Origin: Ophiocordyceps camponoti-saundersi (nom. inval.)
Taxonomy: Eukaryota; Ascomycota; Sordariomycetes; Hypocreales; Ophiocordycipitaceae
Direction of reading: 5' to 3'
Length of the DNA stretch: 24,322 bases
Assembly: GCA_003339415.1 (NCBI GenBank)
Contig: PDHQ01000432.1
Span: forward strand, 1-24,322
Positions within the stretch are counted from its first letter, which is position 1. The number at the start of each line of letters is the position of its first letter. The notes under the pieces are model-generated. The model searched no databases. It had not been told where the DNA came from and saw nothing but the letters and a program-made list of their open reading frames with translations. This document shows, one piece after another, positions 10,827-19,432 of the stretch. The translations under genes and the position numbers were made by a program.

Positions 10827-11237
10827 ACTTATAAAAGCTATAAGTTATATAATAAACTTTATAACTTATAACTAGCTTTATAATAATTTTAAGTAAAGTT
10901 TATATTAATAAACTTTATATTATTAAAGTAATTATAAATAACTATTTTTAGCACTTAGTTCTTATAAAAATTATAACCTTATTATAAAATATTTAGAAAA
11001 TTAACTATTTTATTTAGCTTATTTTATTTAATAAAGAAAGCTATAATATTATTATTATATAAAAATTTTAGCTTAATATATATAATTACTTTTTACTTTC
11101 TAAACTCGCTTTTTACCGCTTTATTTAAAATAAAAATAAAGCCTATTTTTATATATATAAATAATATAAAATTAGTAACTAAAACCTTATTATAAAGCTT
11201 AACTTTATTAAAGTTTTTTTTATAATAAAGTTTTTTT
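10827..11237 (+). pseudogene. LINE ORF2 endonuclease, N-terminal part relic
   Basis: Directly after the copia element the LINE resumes on the plus strand. In one frame a hydrophobic run of Ile codons is followed at 11060-11071 by TAA-AAA-TTT-TAG. This is what RIP would make of the QEPW motif of the LINE apurinic-type endonuclease (Gln, Glu, Pro, Trp codons each changed by allowed transitions). Downstream, at about 11108-11160, is a block resembling AF-x-RFIPN then a YI-x-K-like strand. The endonuclease nicks the target to prime reverse transcription. The minus-strand frame here also looks open and is the antisense shadow. Confidence 0.66.
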
Positions 11238-11243
11238 TATAAT
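11210..11243. repeat. 17-bp perfect tandem duplication
   Basis: AAAGTTTTTTTTATAAT occurs twice head to tail (11210-11226, 11227-11243) in the LINE, immediately before the SINE insertion. Seventeen bases shift the ORF2 frame. It overlaps the left target duplication of the SINE. Confidence 0.9.
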
Positions 11244-11251
11244 AAGCTTTA
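11238..11251. repeat. 14-bp target-site duplication of SINE, left
   Basis: TATAATAAGCTTTA recurs exactly at 11819-11832 after the TA tail. Because the tail itself is TA-repeat, the duplication could be one or two bases shorter. Confidence 0.87.
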
Positions 11252-11312
11252 GATATTAGTCTCCTATAAGAGAGGCAGTCGGTTCGAATCCGGCGGAGGG
11301 CACGGGTATTTT
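11252..11312 (+). ncRNA. tRNA-like SINE head with pol III B box
   Basis: GGTTCGAATCC at 11281-11291 matches the internal B-box promoter consensus. It forms a proper T-arm: GTCGG (11278-11282), loop TTCGAAT, CCGGC. A 7-nt acceptor-like strand GGAGGGC and an A follow, as in a tRNA 3' half. The matching 5' acceptor strand is absent and the anticodon arm is missing or collapsed. A TTAGTCT segment at about 11256-11262 may be what remains of the A box. TTTTT follows at 11309-11313. It is therefore a tRNA-derived promoter module, not a working tRNA gene. The second SINE copy begins just after this module. Confidence 0.68.
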
Positions 11313-11328
11313 TCACCCTAACTATATA

Positions 11329-11352
11329 GCCGGGGTACGGTCCGACCCCGGC
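11329..11352 (+). other. SINE hairpin 1
   Basis: GCCGGGGT pairs perfectly with ACCCCGGC around the loop ACGGTCCG. The same hairpin is present in the inverted copy at 17665-17688. Confidence 0.8.
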
Positions 11353-11358
11353 ATAACC

Positions 11359-11424
11359 CTGGCAGGAGTGGTAACCCTGCCGGGCTCCTTTCCTCCCTCG
11401 GCAGGAGTGGTAACCCGGCCGAGG
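11359..11424 (+). other. SINE hairpins 2 and 3 with the same loop
   Basis: Two successive hairpins. The stem at 11359-11366/11376-11383 (CCGGCAGG/CCTGCCGG in the better-preserved copy) and the stem CCTCGGC/GCCGAGG at 11396-11402/11418-11424 enclose nearly the same loop, AGGAGTGGTGACCC in the right-hand copy and with GG-TAA in this one. In the right copy they lie at 17634-17658 and 17593-17621. The repeated stem-loop suggests a selected RNA structure, possibly for binding ribosomes, signal-recognition-like factors or the partner reverse transcriptase. That role is inference. Confidence 0.75.
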
Positions 11425-11818
11425 CTTAGGTAAGGCACGGGGGTAAGGGTATAATTAGATAATATAGGTTATTAGAGGAATAGGTCCCCTTTAATAGCGA
11501 TTATAATCCGGTAATAGAGTACGATTACGAAGTAAAAATTATCTTCGCTACGGTATCTGCCGATATACGTACCGGAACTACTTAAAACTTAGATAAGATA
11601 TGCGATAAGAAGTATAGGTACCTCTCGCTTAGGACTAGCGTAACTTCGGATACTTCCTATAACGATTAAGCTTTCTAATACGACGAAGTTAGCTTATAAG
11701 CTAGCCGAATATATTAAGTAAGGGGTTTTTCCCTAGGCACTCCGGTTTTTCCTCTCTATTAAATAATTATATGCCTAGATACCTATATAGGTTACTAGAG
11801 TAATATAATATATATATA

Positions 11819-11832
11819 TATAATAAGCTTTA
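11819..11832. repeat. 14-bp target-site duplication of SINE, right
   Basis: Exact copy of 11238-11251 directly after the TA tail. Confidence 0.87.
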
Positions 11833-12421
11833 AGTGCTTACTATTTACTTTTCGCCGCTTAAAATATATGCTAAACCTCTTCTATATTTACTTTCTTTTT
11901 CTCCCTCTTTATACTCCGCCTTTACCTTTACTTTACTAATTATTTTTAGCGATTTTAACGCCTATTACCCCTCTTAGGATTTTTATAAATATACCTCCCC
12001 TTACTCCGCGGAGCTTTTTTCCGCTTTTTACTAATTCCGCCTCGAACTTTTTACCCTTTTTTATAAGATTACTTAAAAAGTATATAAGTAATAAGCTAAT
12101 ATTATTAACTTAATCTAAAATATACTTAATTATTTCCTTATATACCTTAGCTTAGATTTTAATTTTCTTAGCTTTAATTATATTTTTTAGTTTATATTAT
12201 TTATTACCTCTCTTTTTTTAAACTTTACCTTAAAATTACGCTAAAAATATTTTAATTTTAATATTTTATAAAAAAAAATAAAAAATTACTTTTTATTTTC
12301 TATTATTTAAGCGAAATTTATAATAAATATTAAGAAATTAATATTATAGCTATATAAATAATTAAACGCTATAGCTAATTTAATAATTTTAAAATTATCT
12401 TAATAATATAAGTTTTATTTA
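11833..12421 (+). pseudogene. LINE ORF2 endonuclease, C-terminal part relic
   Basis: After the SINE the plus-strand LINE frame resumes. At 11948-11977 the codons read S-D-F-N-A-Y-Y-P-S-stop, the RIP product of the conserved endonuclease motif GDFNAHHPSW. It is followed by a block equivalent to TSP-x-x-x-ELL (about 11990-12015) and a region like the LINE T-I-N-L-I strand (about 12095-12115). In this family the GDFN Asp and Asn are catalytic. The frame runs to the gypsy insertion at 12422. The purine-rich minus strand here encodes an open Lys/Glu-rich frame that I reject as antisense. Confidence 0.82.
12417..12421. repeat. Target-site duplication of gypsy element, left
   Basis: ATTTA, repeated exactly at 19428-19432. 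Confidence 0.9.
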
Positions 12422-12607
12422 TATAAGGGATTCGGGCTATGCCCGAATAGCTAAGTTACGTAGGGTAATTAGTTATTTCCGCGCGTGGCGCGCGCGCAGA
12501 TCGCCTACCCTTATTAGGCGTTACGACCCCTTTTCTATAATTCTTTATAATTATTCTAAATAATAAAGTTACCTCCTCGTAGATAGCCCGGAGGCCGAAC
12601 CCTTATA
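12422..12607 (+). repeat. Gypsy 5' LTR, 186 bp
   Basis: A direct repeat of 19242-19427. The ends are inverted (TATAAGGG...CCCTTATA) and correspond to TG...CA before RIP. A perfect 8-bp hairpin ATTCGGGC-TAT-GCCCGAAT lies at 12430-12448 and an alternating CG box at about 12480-12505. The two LTRs differ mainly by transitions. Confidence 0.94.
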
Positions 12608-14400
12608 TAGAATAACTATTATTATAATAGATAACCTTATCTCTTAAGAGGTAATTATCGCCTAGCTATAATAATAATAAGCGATAATTTCTAAGCTATA
12701 AGAGGTCCTATAAGCGTAACGTAATATTATTTACTTTTTAATATAATACCGGTAACCTTAGCCGGAGCCCTCGCCGTAGCCCCTACGCTAGAAACCTCTT
12801 CTATTTAGCTTCCTTTTTAATAATAATAAAACCTTTTTTCTAGCTTAGTAGGCCTTAATATTATATAAGCTATTAGCGGATTATACTTTTATTAGTAACG
12901 ATTATAACTAATAGGTTTTCTTTTATTAATATTTATTATTTACTATTTAGTTAAAGGTAGCCTTATTTTTTAAATAAGGCGAGGAATACTAATATTAAGT
13001 TAAAACTTTCCTTAAGTATCTTAATATAATATTTACTAACCCTTACTATTATTAGATAGCTATAATAGAGTTAGAAAAGCTTTCTTAAGGTATTTCCGAG
13101 TTATTTTTTAATTTCCTTATTTATTTTAAGGTAAAACTATCGCTTTTAGGAGGTACTATATAAGTAAATAAAATTAAGATAATATATCTATATTACGTAC
13201 TTACCCCTAAGTTACGATATTATTATCTTAAATATAATATTCCTCTTAATAATTATATTTCGGCCGTAGCTTATATCCGTTCTATTACTATTAATATTAA
13301 GTTATTTTAGATCGAAAGTAAGGGTTAAATACCTTTTTCTTTTACTCTTTCCTTAGCGGCTTAAGATATTAATATACCTATAACGGATATCTGCTAAACT
13401 AATATAACTTTAAGGTATTCTTCCCATAGTTAGAGATACGGTAAATATAGAGGGTAGCGTTTAGGACCTTATTATTCCGCTCCCTATATTTTTATAGAGG
13501 AATATAATAAGCGTTAAGTTAAAAGATATTATCTATATTATAGCTAAGTAAGCTACTTTACGAGGGATTATCTAGTATACCTATCTTTACCCTTATCCTT
13601 ATCTATACGCTTTATAGAAATAGGAGAGGCTAACTAGGACGCTTATTTAGATTAGGGAAAAGAATCCCCCCTATACTAAGTCTTTTATAAGGGGAAGGTA
13701 GTTATATTAATTTAATAGATAATAGTTTAAGAAACTAATTTACGGATATTATAAGGAATATAAATATAAGTCCTCTCCTTATCCTTATTCTTATAAATTT
13801 TATTACCTTTATTAACGCGTAAGTAAATAGTAGCTATAACTATTATATTACCGTAAGCGAGTCTTAAGTATAATATTACTATTTTTAATATATTCCTCTC
13901 CTTATTTTACGTATAATCCGTATTATAATTTAAATTTACTATTAGAAGTAAGTTTACTTTAAAAACTCCTCCCTAATCTATTATATTATTTAGTTTATTA
14001 CTAATATCGATAGCTAATAGACGCTTATAGTTATATATATAATCCCTAGCCTAACTTAGGATATAATTCTTAGCTCTCCTTAGATAGCGTAATATAATAT
14101 ATCCCTTTACGCGAGATAATAATATCTTATAGTTTACTTTATAAATAACTTTATTATCTTATATAGTAAAACGCGAGTTTAAAAATATTAAATAGTTACC
14201 GTCTTAAGCTTAATTTTTACTATACTAATAAAACGCGAATCTTATTAGTAAATAAGCTATTATTTCCTTATTATAAGCTTATAAGATATTTTACGCGTTT
14301 TATAGATTAAAACGTTATCTTCTTTTACCTTACTAGTTTCTTTACCTTTTAAAGTATTTAACTTTAGTAACTTTTTTAATAAAGAAAAAGTAAATATTTT
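12608..14400 (+). other. Gypsy gag/protease region, motifs not resolved
   Basis: The 1.8 kb between the 5' LTR and the reverse transcriptase is where gag and the aspartic protease should lie. The plus strand is partly open but I could not place a CCHC knuckle or a DSGA-type protease motif with confidence. Some CG and CC survive here (for example about 12760-12790), so a sensitive profile search might still identify the domains. Confidence 0.5.
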
Positions 14401-15290
14401 TCCCCCTTATTACGATATATATGATTATTATATTTATTTATAACGGTAGCCTAATAAATCTTTACCGCTATTACCTTAAGGGCTATTATATAATATATTA
14501 CGCGAATACTTTCTTAAAGTATAAAAGTAAATTATTAATTTAATAGATAAAAGATAGATTTATATAAGCTTATTATTTATAGCTATTTTAGTCTTTTTAG
14601 CTAAAAAGCCTAGGGGCGGCTAGCGGTTTTACGTTAATTATCGGGCTTTAAATTAACTTACTAAGTAAGACCGCTATCCCTTACCCCTTATAAAGGAAAC
14701 TTTATATAATTTTTCTAGCGCTTAGTAATTTACTAAACTTAATATACGCGCTACCTTTTATAAGATATATATTACGAAGGGCGAGGAATATCTAATTACT
14801 TTCCGCACGCGTTTTAGGCTATTCGAATACCTTATCTACCTTTTTAGTTTTACTAGCGCCCCCGCCTTATTTTAATAATATATTAATATTTCCCTAAAAG
14901 ATTCTTTTAGGGATTTTATTACTATTTATTTTAATAATATTCTTATCTATTTAAGTAGCTTATTTTTAAACTATTAAAAGAAAGTTTATATTATTCTTAC
15001 GAAATTACGATAAGCTAAGCTATATCTAAACCTCGATAAATACGCGTTTATAATCTATAAAGTTAAATATTTTAAGTTTATTATTTACGCTAAATAAAAA
15101 GTACGCCTAAACTTAGCTAAGATTTTAGCGATTAGAAACTAGGAGGCACTAACTTATATAAAAGGTATACGTAGTTTTATTAGCTTCGTAAACTTTTATT
15201 ATAATTTTATCCCTTAGTTCTCCTCCCTTATAGCTTTACTTATTACTTTTATAAAGCGTAACGCCTTTTTCGATTAGACCTTAGCTTATT
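14400..15290 (+). pseudogene. Gypsy reverse transcriptase relic
   Basis: In the frame of 14633 the protein shows the linker before the palm (about 14510-14590), a KKPGGGLRF-like block (about 14608-14632), VDYRALN (14633-14653), D-RYPLPLI (about 14670-14693), a KLD-like block (about 14735-14745), an F-x-SAPA block (about 14845-14865), and the catalytic box at 14924-14950. That box reads I-Y-F-N-N-I-L-I-Y, so both Asp of YLDD are now Asn by G-to-A change. After it come the thumb and an RSFISF-like strand (about 15170-15190). Stops are TAA/TAG at Gln/Trp sites. This is the best-preserved protein signature in the window. Confidence 0.93.
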
Positions 15291-15760
15291 AAAACGCTTT
15301 TAAGTAACTAAAAAATATATTTATCTCCTCCCCTACCCTCGCTTAGTAAAGCCCTAATCTCGATATTATTATAAAAATAAACTATTTAAGTAAGGTAATT
15401 AGTAGCTATCTCTCCTAATATAGTTAAGATTAAATTTTATAGCTTATAGTATATTTCTTTTAAAAGCTTTAGCTTACGGAATAGAACTATATAATTTATA
15501 ATAAGGAACTTTTTACTATTATTTATTATTTTAAAATATAGTTAGCTAAACTCCGAAGCGTCTCCTCCCCGTTTACTATATTTACGGATTATAAAGCTTT
15601 AAAATACTTTATAACTCTTAAGGCTATATTAGAATATTAAGCCCGATAAGCTAAAATACTTACTTTTTTTAACTTCTATTTATAATACTATTTAAGTAAA
15701 TAAGCTACTTAGCCTAATACCTTCTCCTATTATAATTAAGAGTAATAATATACCGCTCCG
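15290..15760 (+). pseudogene. Gypsy RNase H relic
   Basis: The frame continues without a shift. At about 15578-15612 it reads IFTDYKALKYF, the FTDHKAL motif of gypsy RNase H with His turned to Tyr. Then follow a block like the R-W-x-E-x-L-x-x-FNF-x-L strand (about 15635-15690) and a QP-x-x-SR-like end (about 15700-15725). The enzyme degrades the RNA strand of the hybrid. Confidence 0.86.
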
Positions 15761-16900
15761 CGTTTCGGCTATATTATATAGCCTTTATTTATTTATTTTT
15801 TCGGATTATAACTAGTTTAAAGCTAAAGTGCTACCTTTATAATATTAGCCCTTTTTATAAATAAGCACTTAAGGGAATTATAGCTTATAGCGTTATAATC
15901 TAACCCGCTTTATATAGTATAACGTACCGCGCTATAAGAGGGCGCTCGAAAGTTCCTTTTCGAGGTAAGTATAAAAAAGTAAATTATAAACTATTCCCTT
16001 TCCGCTAATAGCTAGCTATAATTCTAAGGCTAACTTTAAGTACCTAACTAGGAACCTTTAATAATTACCTTAATCTAAAAAACTTATAATTCCCCGCTTA
16101 TAAGGCACCTTAGTAAAAATATTACGTTTATATTACTCCGTTATTATTATTATTAGGATAGTATATTAGCTAATATAGCGTAATTTATTCGAAATTATTA
16201 TTATTATAAGAATTACTTTTAATATTATTATTACTAAAGCTTACTATAACTATTACCGCCCCCGAAAAAATATTAAGTAACTATCTCCGTAAATTTTATA
16301 ATAAACTTACTTACTATAAATTTTTCTTAGCCCCGCTTCCTTATAGTTATTACTAATTAGCTATTAAAATATATATAGCTAAAAGTAATAATATTTATAG
16401 AAGCTAAATATTACGTAAAATATTTTATTTATATTTAGTAGCGTTTTTATAGCTTTCTTATAGCTATTATATCTAACTATAGTTCGAATTAGATAAGTTA
16501 CTTTTAGTTAACTTTTTACCGCTTTATAAGTATTAGATAATTTATATTAATAGCTTATTACTTATAAACTAATAACGGTATAGAATAAATAAACTAAAAA
16601 GTATAAGCTATCCTTTATTATATAATATTATTCTCCTAGCTTAATTAGCTTTCTTACTTACTTACTTACTAACTCGCGTTAAATAATAAAAAATTATTTA
16701 TAATAGGCGTAAGTTTAAACTACTTACTATATAGATATAACTTAAACCTTATCTAATAGCTATTTATATTCTCTATACTAATTACTTTCCTAAGAGGGCA
16801 TATTATTACCTTCGCCTAGTATTTATAAGAAGGTATTTAGCTAGCTTAGGTATTTATTACGTAAGCTTAATAAAAGTAATAGGACACCTCTAATAGTGCC
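15760..16900 (+). pseudogene. Gypsy integrase relic (DD35E core)
   Basis: The catalytic core is in the same frame as the reverse transcriptase. First Asp is at 16292-16294 (AAT, from GAT, in an IS-x-DFI block), second Asp at 16475-16477 (AAC, in an IIS-D-x-GSN-like block), and Glu at 16583-16585 (GAA, in NGIEQ-N, still intact). The second Asp and the Glu are 36 codons apart, the exact D-35-E spacing. Between them is a TAYY-x-QTN-like block. The N-terminal HHCC zinc finger, expected at about 15830-16250, was not resolved. It is inactive because both Asp are lost. Confidence 0.88.
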
Positions 16901-17195
16901 CGTTACCCCGCGGAACGATTCTAAGTTAGTAACTTTATATAATTAGATTTTCGCTACGTTTATTCTAACCGCTTATTTAAGAAACTTAATTACCTTAAAG
17001 CTAAGTATAAAATTATTATTATCTTATCCCCTTTAACTATTATACTTAATATTTTAAAAAATATATATCTTATATTTTATATTAATTTATTTAAATATAC
17101 TATATATAATTTACTTTTATTATAATCCTTTACTAATAGCTATTCTAAACTTTCTTTATAACTCTTTAATAATAACTTATCCCTTAATAAATATA
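16900..17195 (+). pseudogene. Gypsy integrase C-terminus and start of chromodomain, cut by SINE
   Basis: In the pol frame the protein reads as the conserved SH3-like integrase tail: a D-F-x-WLD-RYV-like block (about 16930-16965), then K-L-x-YLKA-KY-x-I (about 16985-17015) and a block like HPTFHV-LLK (about 17060-17095). The frame then enters the linker to the chromodomain and stops at the target duplication 17181-17195 of the SINE. Confidence 0.82.
17181..17195. repeat. 15-bp target-site duplication of second SINE, left
   Basis: CCCTTAATAAATATA, repeated exactly at 17705-17719. The copy next to the TA tail merges with it. Confidence 0.9.
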
Positions 17196-17704
17196 TATAT
17201 ATTATATTACTCTAATAACCTATATAAGTATCTAGGCATATAATCGTTTAATAGAGAGGAAAAACCGGAGTGCCCTAAGGAAAAACCCCTTACTTAATAT
17301 ATTCGGCTAGCTTATAGGCTAACTACGTCGTATCGGAAAGCTTAATCGTTATAGGAAGTATCCGAAATTACGCCGGTCCTAAGCGAGAGGTACTTATACT
17401 TCTTATCGCACGTCTTATCTAAGTTCTAAGTAGTTCCGGTACGTATATCGGCAGATACCGTAGCGAAGATAACTAAGTTACTTCGTAATCGTACTCTATT
17501 GCCGGATTATAGTCGCTATTAAAGGGGACCTATTCCTCTAATAACCTACGTTATCTGACTGCACCCTTACCCCGCGCCCTACCTTACTTAAGCCTCGGCC
17601 GGGTCACCACTCCTGCCGAGGGAGGAAAGGAGCCCGGCAGGGTCACCACTCCTGCCGGGGTTGTGCCGGGGTCGGACCGTACCCCGGCTATGTAGTCAGG
17701 GTGA
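17196..17704 (-). mobile_element. SINE-like retroposon, second copy, inverted and 5'-truncated (509 bp)
   Basis: The reverse complement matches 11313-11818 with mostly transition differences. It lacks the 61-bp tRNA-like head, as expected from incomplete reverse transcription. Its TA-repeat tail is at the low-coordinate end and it is flanked by a perfect 15-bp target duplication. It keeps many CA and TG sites (for example 17560-17580 and 17620-17704) that are TA in the first copy, so it has suffered less RIP: a later insertion, or a better guide to the ancestral sequence. The three hairpins are perfect here. Confidence 0.82.
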
Positions 17705-17719
17705 CCCTTAATAAATATA
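17705..17719. repeat. 15-bp target-site duplication of second SINE, right
   Basis: Exact copy of 17181-17195, directly next to the truncated 5' end of the SINE. Confidence 0.9.
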
Positions 17720-17885
17720 AGATTAAGGAAATCCTTACCGCGAAGAACGCTTATAAGCGATACTTATAAGGCTAACCCCCTTATTATTAGGCGTTAATAA
17801 AATAGAAAAGATATATTACGCTAACTTAGAAGCTATTAGATAGCTTATAATATTATATTATTTTAAATAATTATAAATTATATTA
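17705..17885 (+). pseudogene. Gypsy chromodomain relic
   Basis: After the SINE the gypsy protein resumes. The frame changes from phase 2 to phase 1, which the 524-bp insertion unit explains exactly. Codons from 17710 read N-K-Y-K-I-K-E-I-L (chromodomain YEVE-x-IL), then about 17775-17800 gives a LIKWKRY-like strand (Trp as TAG), and about 17810-17850 gives T-WEPLD-LQ. These are the aromatic-cage and WEP landmarks of chromovirus integrases. It would have bound methylated histone tails in heterochromatin. Confidence 0.86.
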
Positions 17886-19241
17886 AGGAGATATTCGTAT
17901 ATATAATAGCCTTAGATATATTTTTCTATTTAAACTTAATTAAGTAAATAATTAAGTAAATTCCCCCTCCTTTTTAGTAAATTCTTTCTAGCTTATTATA
18001 CCCCGCCCCCCTCTTATCCCTATCTTTCCTCTTATTACTAAAGCGCGTTTAGCGTATTTTATTACTTTTCTTCTTCCTCGATATTATTAGCTAACTATAC
18101 TTAGCTTAAATTATTATAGCTATATAAAAATATATTAAGCTTAGATACTAATATATTATATAAGTAATTATAATTTCTAGCTACGGGCGATAGCGATTAT
18201 AATAGCTAATTCTACTTAGCTAAGGCGCGATAAAAAGCGCGGGGCGGCGATAATAGGGCGGTAAGGTTAGCGAAAGCTATATAAATATTATAATTAGCTT
18301 TAAGTTATAACTATTAATTTTTAGCTTAAGCGGCCGCCTCCTTTTATTATAAGGCGAGAATATCTTACTAAGTTTACTTTTACTATTATAAGGACTTTTT
18401 ATAATAGGAGGTAAACGCGTTAAAGCTAGTAATAACTTACCCTTATTATTAAGTTTAATATTACTAATATTATATTATAGCGCTACTTATATTACGGTAA
18501 TATATTAATAATATAAGCGCGGGGATAATATTATTATTAAAAGGGATAAGAGCGTTAAAGCTAAATAGCTTAAGCGATAAGAATATAAAGATATCGGTAA
18601 TAATATAAGGGGCGAGTTATATAATATTAAGCTATATTTTAAAATAGTTAGCGTAAGCTTAGAAAGCGGGCGTTAAGATAGTACGATAGCTAAGAGTAAA
18701 GTTTTTACGGGCGCGGGCGGGCTTCTAAATAGCTTTATTATTAGTAGCTATATTTTATAGATTATAGGTAGCCCGCCGAAAGCGTACGTTCCTAGTAAAA
18801 AGGTACTATTCTTAAAGGTACTTTTTATATTATAAATAATACGCTTAATAGGCCGCCGCTTAGCTATAGATATATTTAGCTATACCCTTATTTATAAAAT
18901 TATTAAAGTAAGGCGTATATATATACGATACCTTTATTAGTAGCGTAGCGTTTTTATCGTTATTATTTCCTTATATTATATACTCCTTTATAGTATAAGT
19001 TAGCGTTAAGAGCGTAGCTAATATATTAGTAAGATAATAAATAAAGTAATATACTAATAGAAAAAATAATATAAGGAGGCGGCGCGGCGATAGCGTAATA
19101 ATAATAAGGTTAATATTTTTAGAATAGGTAATATATAGAAAAAAAAAGAAAGGAAAAAGAATACGTAAAGGAATTTTTATTTTATTTTAACTTATACCTT
19201 TACCGGGGATAGAACTTCTATTTTCCTAGGGCGGCGAGGTA
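17886..19241 (+). other. Gypsy 3' region after pol, no gene recognised
   Basis: A stretch of 1.36 kb between the chromodomain and the 3' LTR. It is richer in G+C than the rest (for example 18180-18260 and 18700-18790, with long GCGG/GGCG runs). I recognise no domain on either strand. A purine run lies at 19137-19161 and a purine-rich segment (19228-19240) abuts the LTR and could be the polypurine tract. It may be a long 3' untranslated region or an extra, degraded ORF. Confidence 0.55.
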
Positions 19242-19427
19242 TATAAAGGATTCGGGCTATGCTCGAATAGCTAAGTTACGTAAGGTAATTAGTTATTTCC
19301 GCGGGCGGCGCGCGCGCGGATCGCTTACCCTTATTAGGCATTACGACCCCTTTTCTATAATTCTTTATAGTTATTCTAAATAATAGAGTCACCTCCTTGC
19401 AGATAGCTTAGAGGCCGAACCCTTATA
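19242..19427 (+). repeat. Gypsy 3' LTR, 186 bp
   Basis: A direct repeat of 12422-12607, of equal length. Differences are mainly transitions in both directions between the copies (for example GTAGGG versus GTAAGG, GCAGATC versus GCGGATC), so each LTR has been hit at different sites. Confidence 0.94.
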
Positions 19428-19432
19428 ATTTA
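19428..19432. repeat. Target-site duplication of gypsy element, right
   Basis: ATTTA, identical to 12417-12421. Confidence 0.9.

Larger units (their letters stand above)
11252..11818 (+). mobile_element. SINE-like retroposon with tRNA-like head (567 bp)
   Basis: A non-coding element bounded by a 14-bp target duplication. It has a 61-bp tRNA-like head with a perfect pol III B box and a T-run, three GC-rich hairpins (11329-11424), a unique body, and a TA-repeat 3' end (about 11803-11818). From 11313 on it matches the reverse complement of 17196-17704 almost base for base, mostly differing by transitions. The tail also matches the left end of the 2.9-kb element (3056-3190). A tRNA-like 5' end, no ORF, long target duplications and a simple-repeat tail together define a SINE mobilised by LINE machinery. 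It interrupts the LINE endonuclease. A 5'-truncated LINE is an alternative, but the B box argues against it. Confidence 0.78.
12422..19427 (+). mobile_element. Ty3/gypsy chromovirus, RIP-degraded
   Basis: A 7006-bp element with two 186-bp LTRs and a perfect 5-bp target duplication ATTTA. One plus-strand frame (phase of 14633) carries the gypsy pol order reverse transcriptase, RNase H, integrase, with a chromodomain at the C-terminus. A SINE (17196-17704 plus 15-bp duplication) is inserted in it, so the original length was about 6.5 kb. It interrupts the LINE ORF2. Chromodomains of this group read histone marks and steer integration to heterochromatin, which fits the surroundings. The catalytic residues are mutated, so the element is dead. 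Confidence 0.94.

Noticed and set aside
11252..11303. A genuine tRNA gene next to the element
   Set aside because: Only the T-arm and 3' acceptor strand are present. The 5' acceptor and anticodon arm are missing, and the segment lies inside the SINE target duplication.
11833..12421. Minus-strand basic frame that seemed to continue the previous one across the gypsy insertion
   Set aside because: The plus strand encodes the unmistakable GDFNAHH-type endonuclease motif at 11948-11977. The minus reading is its shadow.
17229..17697. A solo LTR starting TGTCTAGG-like and ending GTCA
   Set aside because: Homology between copies continues past both supposed ends, and the duplications are 14-15 bp, not 4-6 bp.
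11313..17704. A 6.4-kb DNA transposon with 500-bp terminal inverted repeats
   Set aside because: The inverted copies have separate, different target duplications (14 and 15 bp) and overlap, not enclose, the gypsy element. They are two independent SINE insertions in opposite orientation.
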